A DNA stretch of 64,000 bases, taken from assembly GCF_024171535.1 (NCBI RefSeq), contig NZ_JALJZV010000011.1, forward strand, positions 44,943 to 108,942, in the 5' to 3' direction. The stretch is from Flavobacterium sp. HSC-61S13. Lineage in GTDB: Bacteria > Bacteroidota > Bacteroidia > Flavobacteriales > Flavobacteriaceae. Each line of letters begins with the position of its first letter. Positions within the stretch are counted from its first letter, which is position 1. The notes below the pieces were generated by a model. It was given only the letters and a program-made list of their open reading frames with translations, searched no databases and was not told where the DNA came from. This document shows positions 1 to 8,347 of the stretch, piece by piece. The position numbers and the translations under genes are program-made.

Positions 1-164
1 CGGAAAAGGACGAGGCTTTGCAAAAACAAGTATTTAAAAGAACCATTGAATTTGGTGTTGAGTTGGAAGAGGCTTATCGCAGTCGCATCTTAACCATTGC
101 GGATAAATGCCCCGTGCATAAAATCTTGGAGCAGTCGAGTGCGATTGAAACGAGTTTGATTTAA
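1..164 (+). CDS. OsmC family protein, C-terminal fragment
   Basis: The window opens inside a gene. Reading from base 3, the frame is open for 53 codons to a TAA at 162-164. The tail carries ADKCPVHKILEQS, which resembles the second conserved Cys motif of OsmC/Ohr-like proteins (a Cys-Pro-x-His context). The family reduces organic hydroperoxides through a Cys pair; only the second Cys could lie here. A hairpin terminator follows 5 bases after the stop, so this is the last gene of its transcript. The N-terminus lies outside the window. In some Bacteroidetes this domain is fused behind an alpha/beta hydrolase, which cannot be tested here. Confidence 0.7.
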   Translation, partial: EKDEALQKQVFKRTIEFGVELEEAYRSRILTIADKCPVHKILEQSSAIETSLI

Positions 165-168
165 ATAC

Positions 169-197
169 AAAAGGCTGTCTTTTTAGACAGCCTTTTG
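169..197 (+). terminator. Rho-independent terminator after the OsmC-like gene
   Basis: A perfect 10-bp stem (171-180 AAGGCTGTCT with 185-194 AGACAGCCTT) surrounds a TTTT loop, flanked by A-rich and T-rich bases. It could also serve fumC, which converges from the other side. Confidence 0.85.
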
Positions 198-269
198 TAT
201 TTGCTTATACGCCTATATGCCTATATGCCCATATGTCTATACGCTTATGGGCGTATCTGCGTATCTGCT
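198..269. repeat. Nine-unit, 8-bp-period tandem repeat
   Basis: Nine consecutive octamers run in exact register from 198 to 269, consensus TATNNGCN (for example TATATGCC at 214-221 and 222-229, TATCTGCG at 254-261). The array starts in the 3' arm of the terminator region and stops one base before the fumC stop codon. A shorter array of the same period and consensus lies at 41387-41426. The internal TATA/ATAT steps make the units partly self-complementary. Confidence 0.75.
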
Positions 270-270
270 T

Positions 271-1659
271 TTACCCAATCATATCTTCCGGTCTAACCCA
301 GGCATCAAAATCTTCTGGGCTGACATATCCCAGTCGGACGGCTTCTTCTTTTAGAGTAGTTCCGTTTTGATGGGCTGTATTGGCAATTTCGGCGGCTTTG
401 TAATAGCCTATTTTTGTATTTAAGGCAGTGACCAACATTAAAGAATTGGACACTAATTCTTGTATTCGCGGTTTGTTGGGTTCTATACCTTGGGCACAGT
501 GTTCGTCAAATGATACGCAAGCTTCTCCAATCAAACGGGCTGATTGCAGTAGATTCGCTGCCATCATCGGTTTAAATACGTTCAATTCGTAATGTCCTTG
601 GGTGCCTCCTATGGTTATAGCGACGTCATTTCCCATCACTTGTGCTGCAACCATGGTCAAGGCTTCGCATTGAGTTGGATTGACTTTTCCAGGCATAATT
701 GACGATCCCGGTTCGTTTGCTGGGATAAATAGTTCACCGATTCCCGATCGGGGGCCAGAGGCCATCATTCGGATATCGTTCGCTATTTTATTTAAGGATA
801 CCGCTAACTGTTTCAGGGCGCCATGGGTTTCAATAAACGCATCATGTGCAGCCAAAGCTTCAAATTTGTTTTCGGCTGTAATAAAGGGAAGATTGGTAAA
901 TTCTGCGATGTATTTAGCAACTACTACGTCGTAACCTTTTGGCGTATTGATTCCTGTGCCAACTGCTGTTCCGCCTAAGGCGAGTTCCGATAAATGTGCT
1001 AGGGTGTTGTTTAGTGCTTTTAACCCGTGATTGAGCTGCGCAACATAACCGGAAAATTCTTGTCCTAGAGTCAGTGGAGTGGCATCCATTAAATGGGTTC
1101 TTCCAATCTTAACTACATCTTTAAATGCGATGGACTTCGCTTTAAGGGTGTCGCGTAATTGCTCTACTCCAGGAATGGTGGTTTCGATGATCAAACGATA
1201 GGCTGCGATATGCATACCTGTCGGGAAAGTATCGTTGGAAGACTGTGATTTATTGACGTCATCATTGGCTTTAAGTACGGGTTCGCCTTCACCGATTTGA
1301 AAACCAGCGAGTACTTGAGCCCGATTGGCTACGACCTCATTGACGTTCATATTGCTTTGGGTTCCCGATCCCGTTTGCCAAATCACTAAGGGAAACTGAT
1401 CGTTTAGTTCTCCTGCTAATATTTCATCGCATACTGCGGCAATGGCGTCTCTCTTTTCTTGAGACAATACACCGAGTTCAAAATTGGCATAAGCGGCAGC
1501 TTTCTTTAAATAGGCAAAACCCTCTATGATTTCATGAGGCATGGAAGCAGGGGGACCTATCTTAAAATTATTTCTGGAACGTTCTGTTTGAGCTCCCCAA
1601 TATTTATCTGAAGGAACCTTGACTTCACCCATGGTGTCTTTTTCTATTCGAAAGGTCAT
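271..1659 (-). CDS. fumC: Fumarate hydratase class II
   Basis: It encodes a 462-residue class II (iron-independent) fumarase that interconverts fumarate and L-malate in the TCA cycle as a cytosolic homotetramer. The lyase signature [11 protein letters not shown] is at residues 318-328, with the catalytic serine in its loop, and the general-base histidine is His189 in [10 protein letters not shown]. The SSNDTFPT substrate-binding segment is at about 140-147. Length and start agree with the family. The related aspartase and argininosuccinate lyase are unlikely given the strong match to FumC. The gene is monocistronic by position: it is flanked 3' by an octamer repeat and 5' by a divergent small gene. 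Confidence 0.97.
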   Translation of the reverse strand: MTFRIEKDTMGEVKVPSDKYWGAQTERSRNNFKIGPPASMPHEIIEGFAYLKKAAAYANFELGVLSQEKRDAIAAVCDEILAGELNDQFPLVIWQTGSGTQSNMNVNEVVANRAQVLAGFQIGEGEPVLKANDDVNKSQSSNDTFPTGMHIAAYRLIIETTIPGVEQLRDTLKAKSIAFKDVVKIGRTHLMDATPLTLGQEFSGYVAQLNHGLKALNNTLAHLSELALGGTAVGTGINTPKGYDVVVAKYIAEFTNLPFITAENKFEALAAHDAFIETHGALKQLAVSLNKIANDIRMMASGPRSGIGELFIPANEPGSSIMPGKVNPTQCEALTMVAAQVMGNDVAITIGGTQGHYELNVFKPMMAANLLQSARLIGEACVSFDEHCAQGIEPNKPRIQELVSNSLMLVTALNTKIGYYKAAEIANTAHQNGTTLKEEAVRLGYVSPEDFDAWVRPEDMIG

Positions 1660-1782
1660 AATTATATCTTTTTTAGAAAATTGTTTTTTAGAATAATTCT
1701 ATATAAAGATAGCGAATAAGAAGCAAACTTAAAAGTCAATTAATTTCTTTTTAGATATTTAGGTATTCCCATATTTTCATTA

Positions 1783-1790
1783 TATCTTTG
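1783..1790 (+). promoter_or_regulatory. Bacteroidetes-type -7 box upstream of the 58-residue gene
   Basis: TATCTTTG matches the TAnnTTTG consensus of flavobacterial sigma-A promoters and lies 26 bases before the ATG at 1817. No exact TTG -33 element is seen at the usual distance. Confidence 0.5.
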
Positions 1791-1816
1791 ACATTGTATT
1801 CAAAATTCCGGAAAAC

Positions 1817-1993
1817 ATGTTTGAATTTCAACAGTATTTAGGTTTCATAGTTGCCATGGGCGTCCTTACATTAGGGTTCTGGTTAATGATTTTTTTAGTG
1901 GGTTTCGTACAGTATTGGGCTGGCGGAGCAGTTATCGAACTAATTAAAGAGAAGAAAGCTAAAAAAAGAGAAGCGCAAGAACAAATTAAATAA
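1817..1993 (+). CDS. Small membrane protein, 58 residues
   Basis: An ATG-started ORF of 58 codons gives an N-terminal hydrophobic stretch (about residues 8-33, one or two passes) followed by a strongly basic, Lys/Glu-rich C-terminal tail (from about 41), with Trp22 and Trp34 near the membrane edges. A TAnnTTTG promoter box precedes it and a perfect-stem terminator follows 17 bases after the stop, so it has its own transcription unit. I do not recognise a named family. The shape (one transmembrane segment plus charged cytoplasmic helix) is that of small membrane regulators or adaptor subunits, but no function can be assigned. It lies divergent from fumC. Confidence 0.7.
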   Translation: MFEFQQYLGFIVAMGVLTLGFWLMIFLVGFVQYWAGGAVIELIKEKKAKKREAQEQIK

Positions 1994-2010
1994 TTTGATT
2001 GCTTGATTAA

Positions 2011-2039
2011 AAAAAGGGAACCCAATGGGTTCCCTTTTT
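2011..2039. terminator. Bidirectional terminator
   Basis: A perfect 13-bp stem (2011-2023 with 2027-2039) has a 3-base loop, A-rich on the left and T-rich on the right. It sits between the 58-residue gene and the convergent TonB receptor. Confidence 0.9.
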
Positions 2040-2053
2040 ATTTTAGTCTTAAT

Positions 2054-2120
2054 TCGGGAATCGGATCTGTTCACTACGAACATCGATCCGATTCCCGATT
2101 ACTAGTTATTGACCACTCTA
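2054..2120. repeat. Long hairpin plus 14-bp repeat unit before the TonB receptor stop
   Basis: TCGGGAATCGGATC (2054-2067) pairs with GATCCGATTCCCGA (2085-2098) over 14 bp. Inside it, TGTTC (2068-2072) pairs with GAACA (2078-2082), giving one long stem with a 2-base bulge. Directly after comes TAGTTATTGACCAC (2104-2117), a member of the TAGTcACTGATtAC 14-mer family that recurs at 18151-18190 and 63724-63846. Confidence 0.65.
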
Positions 2121-4598
2121 TTAAGCTCCAATCATTTCTCCAGAATCACCCTCTCCACTTTTTGGAGCGAATTTTTGCTTCTCGGTTTTCTTTTGATTAA
2201 AGCGATAGGTAAAGGACAGATTGATCTGACGCCCTCTCCATTGCATCTCGCTAAACGAGTTAGACTGTGGTAAATGAATTTCTGTTTCTCTTTTTCTCGA
2301 GTTGAAAAGATCACTCACATTCAACGAAAGCGTACCGTTATCCTTAAAAATATCTTTGCTTAGAGCCATGTTTGCAGACAAGTTGGCTTTAATCATTCCT
2401 TGAGCGGTTTCCTCTCTAGCGCGATACATACCATTCATCTGCCAATCTATTTTATAAGGTAGAGTCACTCTCGAAGTTATTCTGGTAAACCAAGAATACG
2501 AAGTATTGTCAAAATTTTGGGTTTCTTGTTTTCCGTCAAAGTCGGTAAAAGTGTAGTCTCCTTGTGTTTCTTTTCTAAAGAAATTAAAATTACCGTTTAG
2601 TCTCCACCATTTAAAAGGGGTAGCATTAACTGTAAATTCAAAACCATAACGGTATTCCGTGGCTAAGTTGATAGGAGAGCTAACGGTAATCGGTGTTCCA
2701 TTGGCTGTCGTTCCATTAATTCTCTTAACAAATTGAAAAGCATCGTCTGTTACATTAACATAGGCGGAAGTACTCAATGTGAATCCGGTCCAACGTTGCA
2801 TATACCCCAAGTCAAAAGCATTGGTCATCGCAGGATCTAAATCTGGATTACCTTGAAAAAAATTGATATCACTCGAATAGTTGGAGAATGGATTTAAGAA
2901 AAATCCTCTTGGACGATTGACCCTTTTACTGTAACTCAAAGTAAGGTTGCTCGAAGGGGAGAATTCATAACTCAAGAAGGCACTAGGGAAAAAATTATTG
3001 TATTTTTTGTTGTTGTAATCTTGAGTAATCAATTGGTTGACATCGACATTGGTGTCTTCAAATCGAAGACCTAACATATAGCTAAATCGATTGACTTTAC
3101 TGCCAAATTGTGCGTATAAAGCATTGACTTTTTCTTTGTATTCCAAAGTATTGGTCAGGTTTATATTATTGACCCATTGGGAATTATTGTAATTGTCTAG
3201 GGCAAAGACCGTTTCTAAGGTGGAGAAATTACCTAAATAACCCGCTTCGAATTTCGAATCTTCTCCTATAGGTAAAACATAATCTGCTTGAAGGTAGTTT
3301 CTATCAACTTTTTCGTTGTTTAAAGTGCGCTCTAAAGAAAAGTGATCTTGCAGTTGAATTTGATCTTTTATCATCGAGTTGTCAAGATCTTTATCTGCCG
3401 ATACCGTACCGCTAACAGTAAGTTTATGACCGTCTTTTTTAAAGTTTTTCTCAAAAGTTGTGGTGTATTCAATACTCTCTCTCGATCCGTCTTTATCCTC
3501 ATCACGCGTACGAGCATAATCGAATAAGCGGTCCTTATCGAAATAATTATAATAAATGGTGTTAGGGCTGTTGATGTTATTTTTGCTTAAAGTAACAGCA
3601 TTGGTCCAAGTAAAGGATTTGGTTAAAAACCATTCTAAGCCAAAATTGATATTATAACCTTCGCGTTCTCTGGTGCTTGGTTTGGATTCGTCTATATATT
3701 GACGAGGTAGACCGGTCAGTGGGTCTAAATATTCGGAATTATTAATCATGCTACCTTTGCTTTTGGAATGGTTATATCCCGCATTGGTATACATATTATA
3801 GTTTTCACTTCTGAAATTGACGTTACCATTTAAACCGTAGTTCATTGGATCACCCACGCTACCGGTTAAACTGCCGTTGATTCCTTGTGCTTTACCTTTT
3901 CTCAATACGATATTAATAATACCTGCACCACCTTCGGCTTCGTATCGCGCTGATGGATTCGTTATTACCTCTACTTTCTCGATAGATTCTGCAGAAAGTA
4001 TTTTCATGGCCTCTGCAATATTACTGGCTAATCCAGTTGGTTTTCCATCAATTAAAACTTTGACGTTTTCATTCCCTCTCAAACTAACTGTTCCGTCAAC
4101 ATCAACACTGACAGAAGGTACGTTGTCCAATACATCACTAGCTGTTCCGCCTTTGACGATCATGTCCTGACCTACGTTATAGACCTTTTTATCGAGTTTT
4201 ATTTCGACTGTTGATCGTTCGGCAATAATATTCACTTCTGCTAAAGTTTGCGAATCCACAACAATTTTCTGTTCTCCAATAGAGGTGTTTTTGGATACGG
4301 AAATCGAATTAATCTCTATGGTTTTAAAACCTAAAAAATCGATTTTTAAATAATAATCACCTTGAGGTACTTCAAATTCAAATTTACCTTTCGCATCGGT
4401 CATACCTCCAGAAACTATAGAAGCGTCGGCTTTATTTTGCGCATATACACTTGCGTATTCCAAGGGCTGATTAGTCGCAGCCTCAATAACACTACCCGAT
4501 AGAGTGAATTCTTTAGGTTTGGTTTGTGCGATTGCTGTTACTGAGGTAAACAGAAACAATACAAACCATAAAGTCATGAATTTTTTCATTATAGTCAT
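2121..4598 (-). CDS. TonB-dependent receptor with carboxypeptidase-regulatory-like domain
   Basis: This 825-residue outer-membrane receptor has a signal peptide (residues 1-25, cleaved after AIAQ). A CarboxypepD_reg-like beta-sandwich follows (about 31-115), then a plug (about 135-235, with SLRGNENVKVLIDGKP), then a large outer-membrane beta-barrel (PF14905-like) ending in an aromatic-containing strand. Such proteins import substrates using TonB-ExbBD energy. No SusD partner is adjacent, so this is not a classical glycan-utilisation SusC; the substrate is unknown. A second in-frame ATG three codons in gives an equally good signal peptide (MKKFMT...), so the start is uncertain by 9 bases. The gene looks monocistronic. 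Confidence 0.9.
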   Translation of the reverse strand: MTIMKKFMTLWFVLFLFTSVTAIAQTKPKEFTLSGSVIEAATNQPLEYASVYAQNKADASIVSGGMTDAKGKFEFEVPQGDYYLKIDFLGFKTIEINSISVSKNTSIGEQKIVVDSQTLAEVNIIAERSTVEIKLDKKVYNVGQDMIVKGGTASDVLDNVPSVSVDVDGTVSLRGNENVKVLIDGKPTGLASNIAEAMKILSAESIEKVEVITNPSARYEAEGGAGIINIVLRKGKAQGINGSLTGSVGDPMNYGLNGNVNFRSENYNMYTNAGYNHSKSKGSMINNSEYLDPLTGLPRQYIDESKPSTREREGYNINFGLEWFLTKSFTWTNAVTLSKNNINSPNTIYYNYFDKDRLFDYARTRDEDKDGSRESIEYTTTFEKNFKKDGHKLTVSGTVSADKDLDNSMIKDQIQLQDHFSLERTLNNEKVDRNYLQADYVLPIGEDSKFEAGYLGNFSTLETVFALDNYNNSQWVNNINLTNTLEYKEKVNALYAQFGSKVNRFSYMLGLRFEDTNVDVNQLITQDYNNKKYNNFFPSAFLSYEFSPSSNLTLSYSKRVNRPRGFFLNPFSNYSSDINFFQGNPDLDPAMTNAFDLGYMQRWTGFTLSTSAYVNVTDDAFQFVKRINGTTANGTPITVSSPINLATEYRYGFEFTVNATPFKWWRLNGNFNFFRKETQGDYTFTDFDGKQETQNFDNTSYSWFTRITSRVTLPYKIDWQMNGMYRAREETAQGMIKANLSANMALSKDIFKDNGTLSLNVSDLFNSRKRETEIHLPQSNSFSEMQWRGRQINLSFTYRFNQKKTEKQKFAPKSGEGDSGEMIGA

Positions 4599-4670
4599 TA
4601 GTTAGTTTACAAGTTAGACTATAAATCGGGCAGTAGGTTTAATGAGGAATTGTTAATATTATATTAAATG

Positions 4671-5012
4671 CTAGAGAATCTCCTCGATTTTTTCGGTTGG
4701 ACGTGCAATTACGGCGCGATCGCCATTCACGACTATAGGGCGTTCGATTAATTTAGGATAGAGTGACAGCGCCTCAATAATTTCTTCTTCCGACAAATTC
4801 GCTGTTGCAAATTTCTCCTTCCAAATACTTTCTTTTGTTCGAACCAATTCTATGGCGGGTATATTGAGTTTTGCGAGAAGTACTCGAATCTCAGCAGTAG
4901 AAAGTGGCGTGCTTAAATATTTTATAACATCGTATTCCATACCGCGATTTTCTAGATAAGCCAGCCCTTCTCTCGATTTACTGCATTGTGAATTATGATA
5001 GATTGTAATCAT
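4671..5012 (-). CDS. ArsC-family reductase (arsenate reductase / Spx-like)
   Basis: This 113-residue thioredoxin-fold protein has Cys10 in HNSQCSKSR, the single N-terminal catalytic Cys of glutaredoxin-dependent ArsC proteins. Arg residues that would stabilise the arsenite-thiolate intermediate are present in the C-terminal half (LIERPIVV, about residues 89-96, and ARPTEKIEEIL). The length fits the family. ArsC reduces arsenate to arsenite with glutathione/glutaredoxin. No arsR, arsB or acr3 gene is nearby, so a role as a general thiol reductase or YffB-like protein is equally possible. It is divergent from the CPBP protease gene. Confidence 0.85.
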   Translation of the reverse strand: MITIYHNSQCSKSREGLAYLENRGMEYDVIKYLSTPLSTAEIRVLLAKLNIPAIELVRTKESIWKEKFATANLSEEEIIEALSLYPKLIERPIVVNGDRAVIARPTEKIEEIL

Positions 5013-5077
5013 TTTTTTAGTTCAATTTATAGATTATATTTTTAAATAAAGGTAACTTAGTACAAAAATAACGGATA

Positions 5078-5992
5078 ATGAATTACATCGAGCAACTTCT
5101 AAAAACACCAGTATCCAAAAAACTTTGGTTATACCTTCCTTTTAGTGTTTTTTTTATAGGAATTTTTGTTTTTAATTGGGTGTTCTTGCAATTTAATGAT
5201 ATAGATAGTGGAGCGCTCATTGCTCGCAATATAGAGTTGTATGGCAAAAATATCAATTTTTTGCAGACTATATTGCCGATATCCTCTTTCTTTTTTGTGT
5301 TGATTTTATGGGTGCGGGTGGTACAGAAGCAGTCGTTATTGAGCTTGATCACGGCTCGTAAAAAAGTTGATTGGAAGAGAATTGCTTTCTCCTTTGCGGT
5401 TTGGGCTGCTATAACCTTGTTGATTTTCTTTTATAGTTTATACAGTGAACCAGAAAATTTCAAGTGGAATTTTGATTGGGCGGCATTTTTACCTTTTTTA
5501 TTAATGGCATTAGTTTTGATTCCTTTACAGACAAGCTTTGAGGAATTGTTTATGCGCGGATATCTGATGCAAGGTATCGGTTTAGCTAGTAAAAGCCGGT
5601 TTATGGCACTAGTTACGACCTCCTTTATATTTGGAATGATGCATATATCCAATCCGGAAGTGGGACAAATCGGGTATTATATCTTGATTTATTATATAGG
5701 AACGGGAGTCTTTTTGGGGATTATTACCCTAATGGACGACGGTTTGGAACTCGCTTTGGGGTTTCATGCCGCAAATAATTTGATTGGAGCATTATTAGTG
5801 ACATCGAATTGGACGGCATTTCAGACCAATTCTCTATTTGTAGAATTGAGTTCACCCAAAGATTCCTTGTCGTTAATTACGGTGCTGACTCAGGTAGGTA
5901 TAGTATTGCCTTTGTTGTTGTTGCTTTTTGCCAAAGTCTATCGTTGGAAGGATTGGCGTAATAGATTAATGGGAAAAGTAGTTGAAGTGTAA
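5078..5992 (+). CDS. CPBP family intramembrane glutamic endopeptidase
   Basis: The 304-residue polytopic membrane protein carries the CPBP (Rce1-like) motifs in order: EExxxR at 155-160 (EELFMR), FxxxH at 185-189 (FGMMH) and HxxxN at 230-234 (HAANN). About seven to eight hydrophobic segments are visible. Family members cleave prenylated or other peptides within the membrane, and some act in bacteriocin self-immunity. It lies immediately upstream of menE with only the duplicated leader between them, so co-transcription is plausible. The substrate is unknown. Confidence 0.92.
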   Translation: MNYIEQLLKTPVSKKLWLYLPFSVFFIGIFVFNWVFLQFNDIDSGALIARNIELYGKNINFLQTILPISSFFFVLILWVRVVQKQSLLSLITARKKVDWKRIAFSFAVWAAITLLIFFYSLYSEPENFKWNFDWAAFLPFLLMALVLIPLQTSFEELFMRGYLMQGIGLASKSRFMALVTTSFIFGMMHISNPEVGQIGYYILIYYIGTGVFLGIITLMDDGLELALGFHAANNLIGALLVTSNWTAFQTNSLFVELSSPKDSLSLITVLTQVGIVLPLLLLLFAKVYRWKDWRNRLMGKVVEV

Positions 5993-6008
5993 AAATCAAT
6001 AATTAGGC

Positions 6009-6192
6009 AATCGCTCATATAAAATTGTTTGTTGCAAATAATTACCGCTAAGGAAAGGCGATACCATAAGACCTTAATGTAAAATAAAATCTGCTTATGA
6101 CATCGCCACTATAAGATCATTTGTTGCAAACAAATACTGCTAAGGAAAGGCGATACCATAAGACCTTAATTTAAAATAAAATCTGCTTATGA
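6009..6192. repeat. 92-bp tandem duplication of the menE start region
   Basis: Copy 1 is 6009-6100 and copy 2 is 6101-6192, directly adjacent and exactly 92 bp each, differing at 11 positions by eye. Most differences lie in the first 40 bases; the last 54 bases differ only once. Copy 2 ends on the menE ATG (6189-6191). Copy 1 ends on an equivalent ATG (6097) that opens a five-codon ORF, MTSPL then TAA (6112-6114). Each copy holds an inverted pair TAAGG/CCTTA that could close a weak stem. Confidence 0.85.
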
Positions 6193-7229
6193 AAAGTTAT
6201 GAAATACACCCGAATTTTAGATTAAACGGAAAGAAAATGGATCAGGATCAATTGTGTCATTTAGCTTTTGATTTGATTCAAGATGGAGAGCCTTATCAAA
6301 AGGACTTGGGACAGTTGATTTTACAGTGGTTTGATTTTAACAAGAGCATCCTGTTGATGACTTCGGGTACTACTGGAGAAGCCAAGGGCATTTCAATTAA
6401 GAAAAAGGCTATGGTCAATTCGGCTAAAGCTACGGGAGCTTACTTTAAATTGATGCCAGGTGATCGTGCGCTATTGTGTTTATCTACCCGCTATATAGGA
6501 GGTAAAATGATGGTGATTCGCGCTTTGACTCTAGGACTAGAATTGGATGTGGTTGCACCGAGTGCTGCACCCTTATTAAACAATAAGGAAATTTATGATT
6601 TTGTTGCGATGGTACCGTTGCAAGTTGAAAATTCTTTGGAAGAGCTGGATAAAGTTAAAACCATTATAATAGGAGGAGCGCAGGTTAACAATAAGTTAGC
6701 GGAAAAGTTACAAAACTTGGATACTGCGGTATTCGAAACTTATGGAATGACTGAAACGGTAAGTCATATTGCTGCAAAAAAAATAGGTGAACCCTATTTT
6801 ACCGTTTTACCTAAAGTGAATATATATGCTGATGAACGCGGTTGTTTAGTGATCAATGCACCAAAAGTAGCTGAAGAGGTTTTGGTAACTAACGATTTGG
6901 TTGAGGTAATTAGTGACCACGAATTCAAATGGTTGGGACGTATAGATAATGTGGTGAACAGCGGTGGAATTAAACTTTTTCCTGAGCAAATAGAATCAAA
7001 ACTGATTGGTTATATTCCATCTCGATTTTTTGTAATTGGAAAAAAAGACGAACTATTGGGAGAAAAACTTATTTTAGTTATTGAAAGTGAGCCTTATCCA
7101 CTGCAAGAGGATCTTTTTAATTCCCTATCTAAATATGAAAAACCCAAAGAAGTTTTTTTTGTTGAAAAAATTGAGGAAACCGTAACGGGTAAAATGCTGA
7201 GAAAGCAGACGCTGTTAAGTTTGGGCTAA
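6189..7229 (+). CDS. menE: AMP-binding enzyme, probable o-succinylbenzoate-CoA ligase
   Basis: A 346-residue acyl-adenylating enzyme. The P-loop TSGTTGEAKG is at residues 58-67, the A5 motif YGMTE at 185-189, the GRIDNVVNSGG hinge from 250 and the C-terminal lysine motif TGKMLRK near 337. It is shorter than most ANL enzymes (about 500 residues), which is usual for Bacteroidetes MenE. MenE activates o-succinylbenzoate to its CoA thioester in menaquinone synthesis. Other men genes are not in the window, so the assignment rests on family and length; another short acyl-CoA ligase is possible. Translation starts inside the second copy of a duplicated leader. Confidence 0.85.
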   Translation: MKSYEIHPNFRLNGKKMDQDQLCHLAFDLIQDGEPYQKDLGQLILQWFDFNKSILLMTSGTTGEAKGISIKKKAMVNSAKATGAYFKLMPGDRALLCLSTRYIGGKMMVIRALTLGLELDVVAPSAAPLLNNKEIYDFVAMVPLQVENSLEELDKVKTIIIGGAQVNNKLAEKLQNLDTAVFETYGMTETVSHIAAKKIGEPYFTVLPKVNIYADERGCLVINAPKVAEEVLVTNDLVEVISDHEFKWLGRIDNVVNSGGIKLFPEQIESKLIGYIPSRFFVIGKKDELLGEKLILVIESEPYPLQEDLFNSLSKYEKPKEVFFVEKIEETVTGKMLRKQTLLSLG

Positions 7230-7245
7230 TCTATAATTGAGGCAA

Positions 7246-7815
7246 ATGAAAAAACAGATCCGCGATTATTTTGAGCATATTCATTCGATGAGTGATGCGG
7301 ACTGGGAACTCTTTTCATCAAAATTGGTTAAACAGCGTTTCTCGAAGAGAGCTATTTTAATTGATAGTGGGCAAGTAGAAGATTATCTTTCCTTTGTCGA
7401 AAAGGGAAGTATTCGGATTTTCAGTTCAAACGAAGAAAAAGAACATACGTTGGGTTTTGTTTTTGAAAACGAGTTTTGTTGTGCTTATGATTCTTTTCTA
7501 ACGAGATCGCCGGTGGAATATCGAATAGAAACCCTAACAGCGGTTGAATTATGGAGAATCAGTTATCTGGATTTACAAGAATTATATCAAACAACAGTGA
7601 TCGGTAATTTACTCGGACGACATATAGCGGAAATGCTTTTTATTAAAAAAGCCCGGCGTGAACGCAGTCTTCTTATGGAAACTGCAGAACAACGTTATAT
7701 AAACCTTTTTCTGGAAAAAAGGCAATGGATAAAAACCATTCCCTTAAAATTTTTAGCGTCGTATATCGGGGTTACTCCACAGGCTTTAAGTCGAATTAGA
7801 AAGCGAATTTCTTAA
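7246..7815 (+). CDS. Crp/Fnr family transcriptional regulator
   Basis: The 189-residue protein has an N-terminal cyclic-nucleotide-binding-like beta-roll (about 20-110) and a C-terminal helix-turn-helix (IPLKFLASYIGVTPQALSRIRKRIS at the end), where TPQALSRIR looks like the recognition helix. I chose ATG 7246 over an upstream TTG at 7237. No Cys cluster for an Fe-S centre is seen, so it is not an Fnr-type oxygen sensor. Bacteroidetes members of this class often control a neighbouring small membrane protein; here a DoxX-like gene follows after 50 bases, a likely target or partner. Confidence 0.9.
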   Translation: MKKQIRDYFEHIHSMSDADWELFSSKLVKQRFSKRAILIDSGQVEDYLSFVEKGSIRIFSSNEEKEHTLGFVFENEFCCAYDSFLTRSPVEYRIETLTAVELWRISYLDLQELYQTTVIGNLLGRHIAEMLFIKKARRERSLLMETAEQRYINLFLEKRQWIKTIPLKFLASYIGVTPQALSRIRKRIS

Positions 7816-7865
7816 CTTAGGTTTATTTCATAGCTAAGGTTTAGGTGTTATTTTTAATAAAAAAA

Positions 7866-8333
7866 ATGGTAGCACTTTTTATCTTGTTAGGAGTTTTTTC
7901 GATAAGCCTTTTATACTTAAAAGTTTTTGGGAGGCATTTTAATTATGCTGTAGCTGCTCGACTTGCGTTAACTGTTATGCTGTTGTTTACCGCAATGACA
8001 CATTTTGTGTATACAAGTGGTATGCAATTGATGGTGCCCAATTGGATTCCCTTTAAAAAATCAGTCGTCTTAATAAGCGGTTTTATAGAAATTGCTTTTG
8101 CGATAGCCATCTGTATTCGACAGCTGAGAAAAATAGCCGCTTGGAGTTTGATCGCTTTTTTGATAATGATCTTACCGGCCAATATTTGGGCCTCGATGAT
8201 GCAGGTTGATTTTCAAAAGGCAACTCATTTAGGGCTAGGTATCGAGTATTTATGGTTCCGAATACCGTTGCAGCTTTTTTTTATTGGATGGACGTATGGA
8301 TGTTGTCTATCTAAGAAATCGAGTGTGTTATAA
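7866..8333 (+). CDS. DoxX-like membrane protein
   Basis: This 155-residue protein has four predicted membrane helices in the DoxX/YphA-like pattern: helix 1 with LLGVFSIS, helix 2 with ALTVMLLFTAMTHF, helix 3 with GFIEIAFAIAI and helix 4 near LFFIGWTYG. It also has the typical MVPNWIPF segment between helices 2 and 3. ATG 7866 is preferred to an in-frame GTG at 7845. DoxX-like proteins are small redox- or quinone-linked membrane proteins without a settled biochemical role in this clade. The gene follows a Crp/Fnr regulator on the same strand and is probably co-regulated with it. Confidence 0.82.
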   Translation: MVALFILLGVFSISLLYLKVFGRHFNYAVAARLALTVMLLFTAMTHFVYTSGMQLMVPNWIPFKKSVVLISGFIEIAFAIAICIRQLRKIAAWSLIAFLIMILPANIWASMMQVDFQKATHLGLGIEYLWFRIPLQLFFIGWTYGCCLSKKSSVL

Positions 8334-8347
8334 ATTTCACATGTCCT

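Noticed and set aside
2121..4598. SusC of a polysaccharide-utilisation locus
   Set aside because: No SusD, glycoside hydrolase or hybrid regulator is nearby; the same holds for the receptor at 10505-13699.
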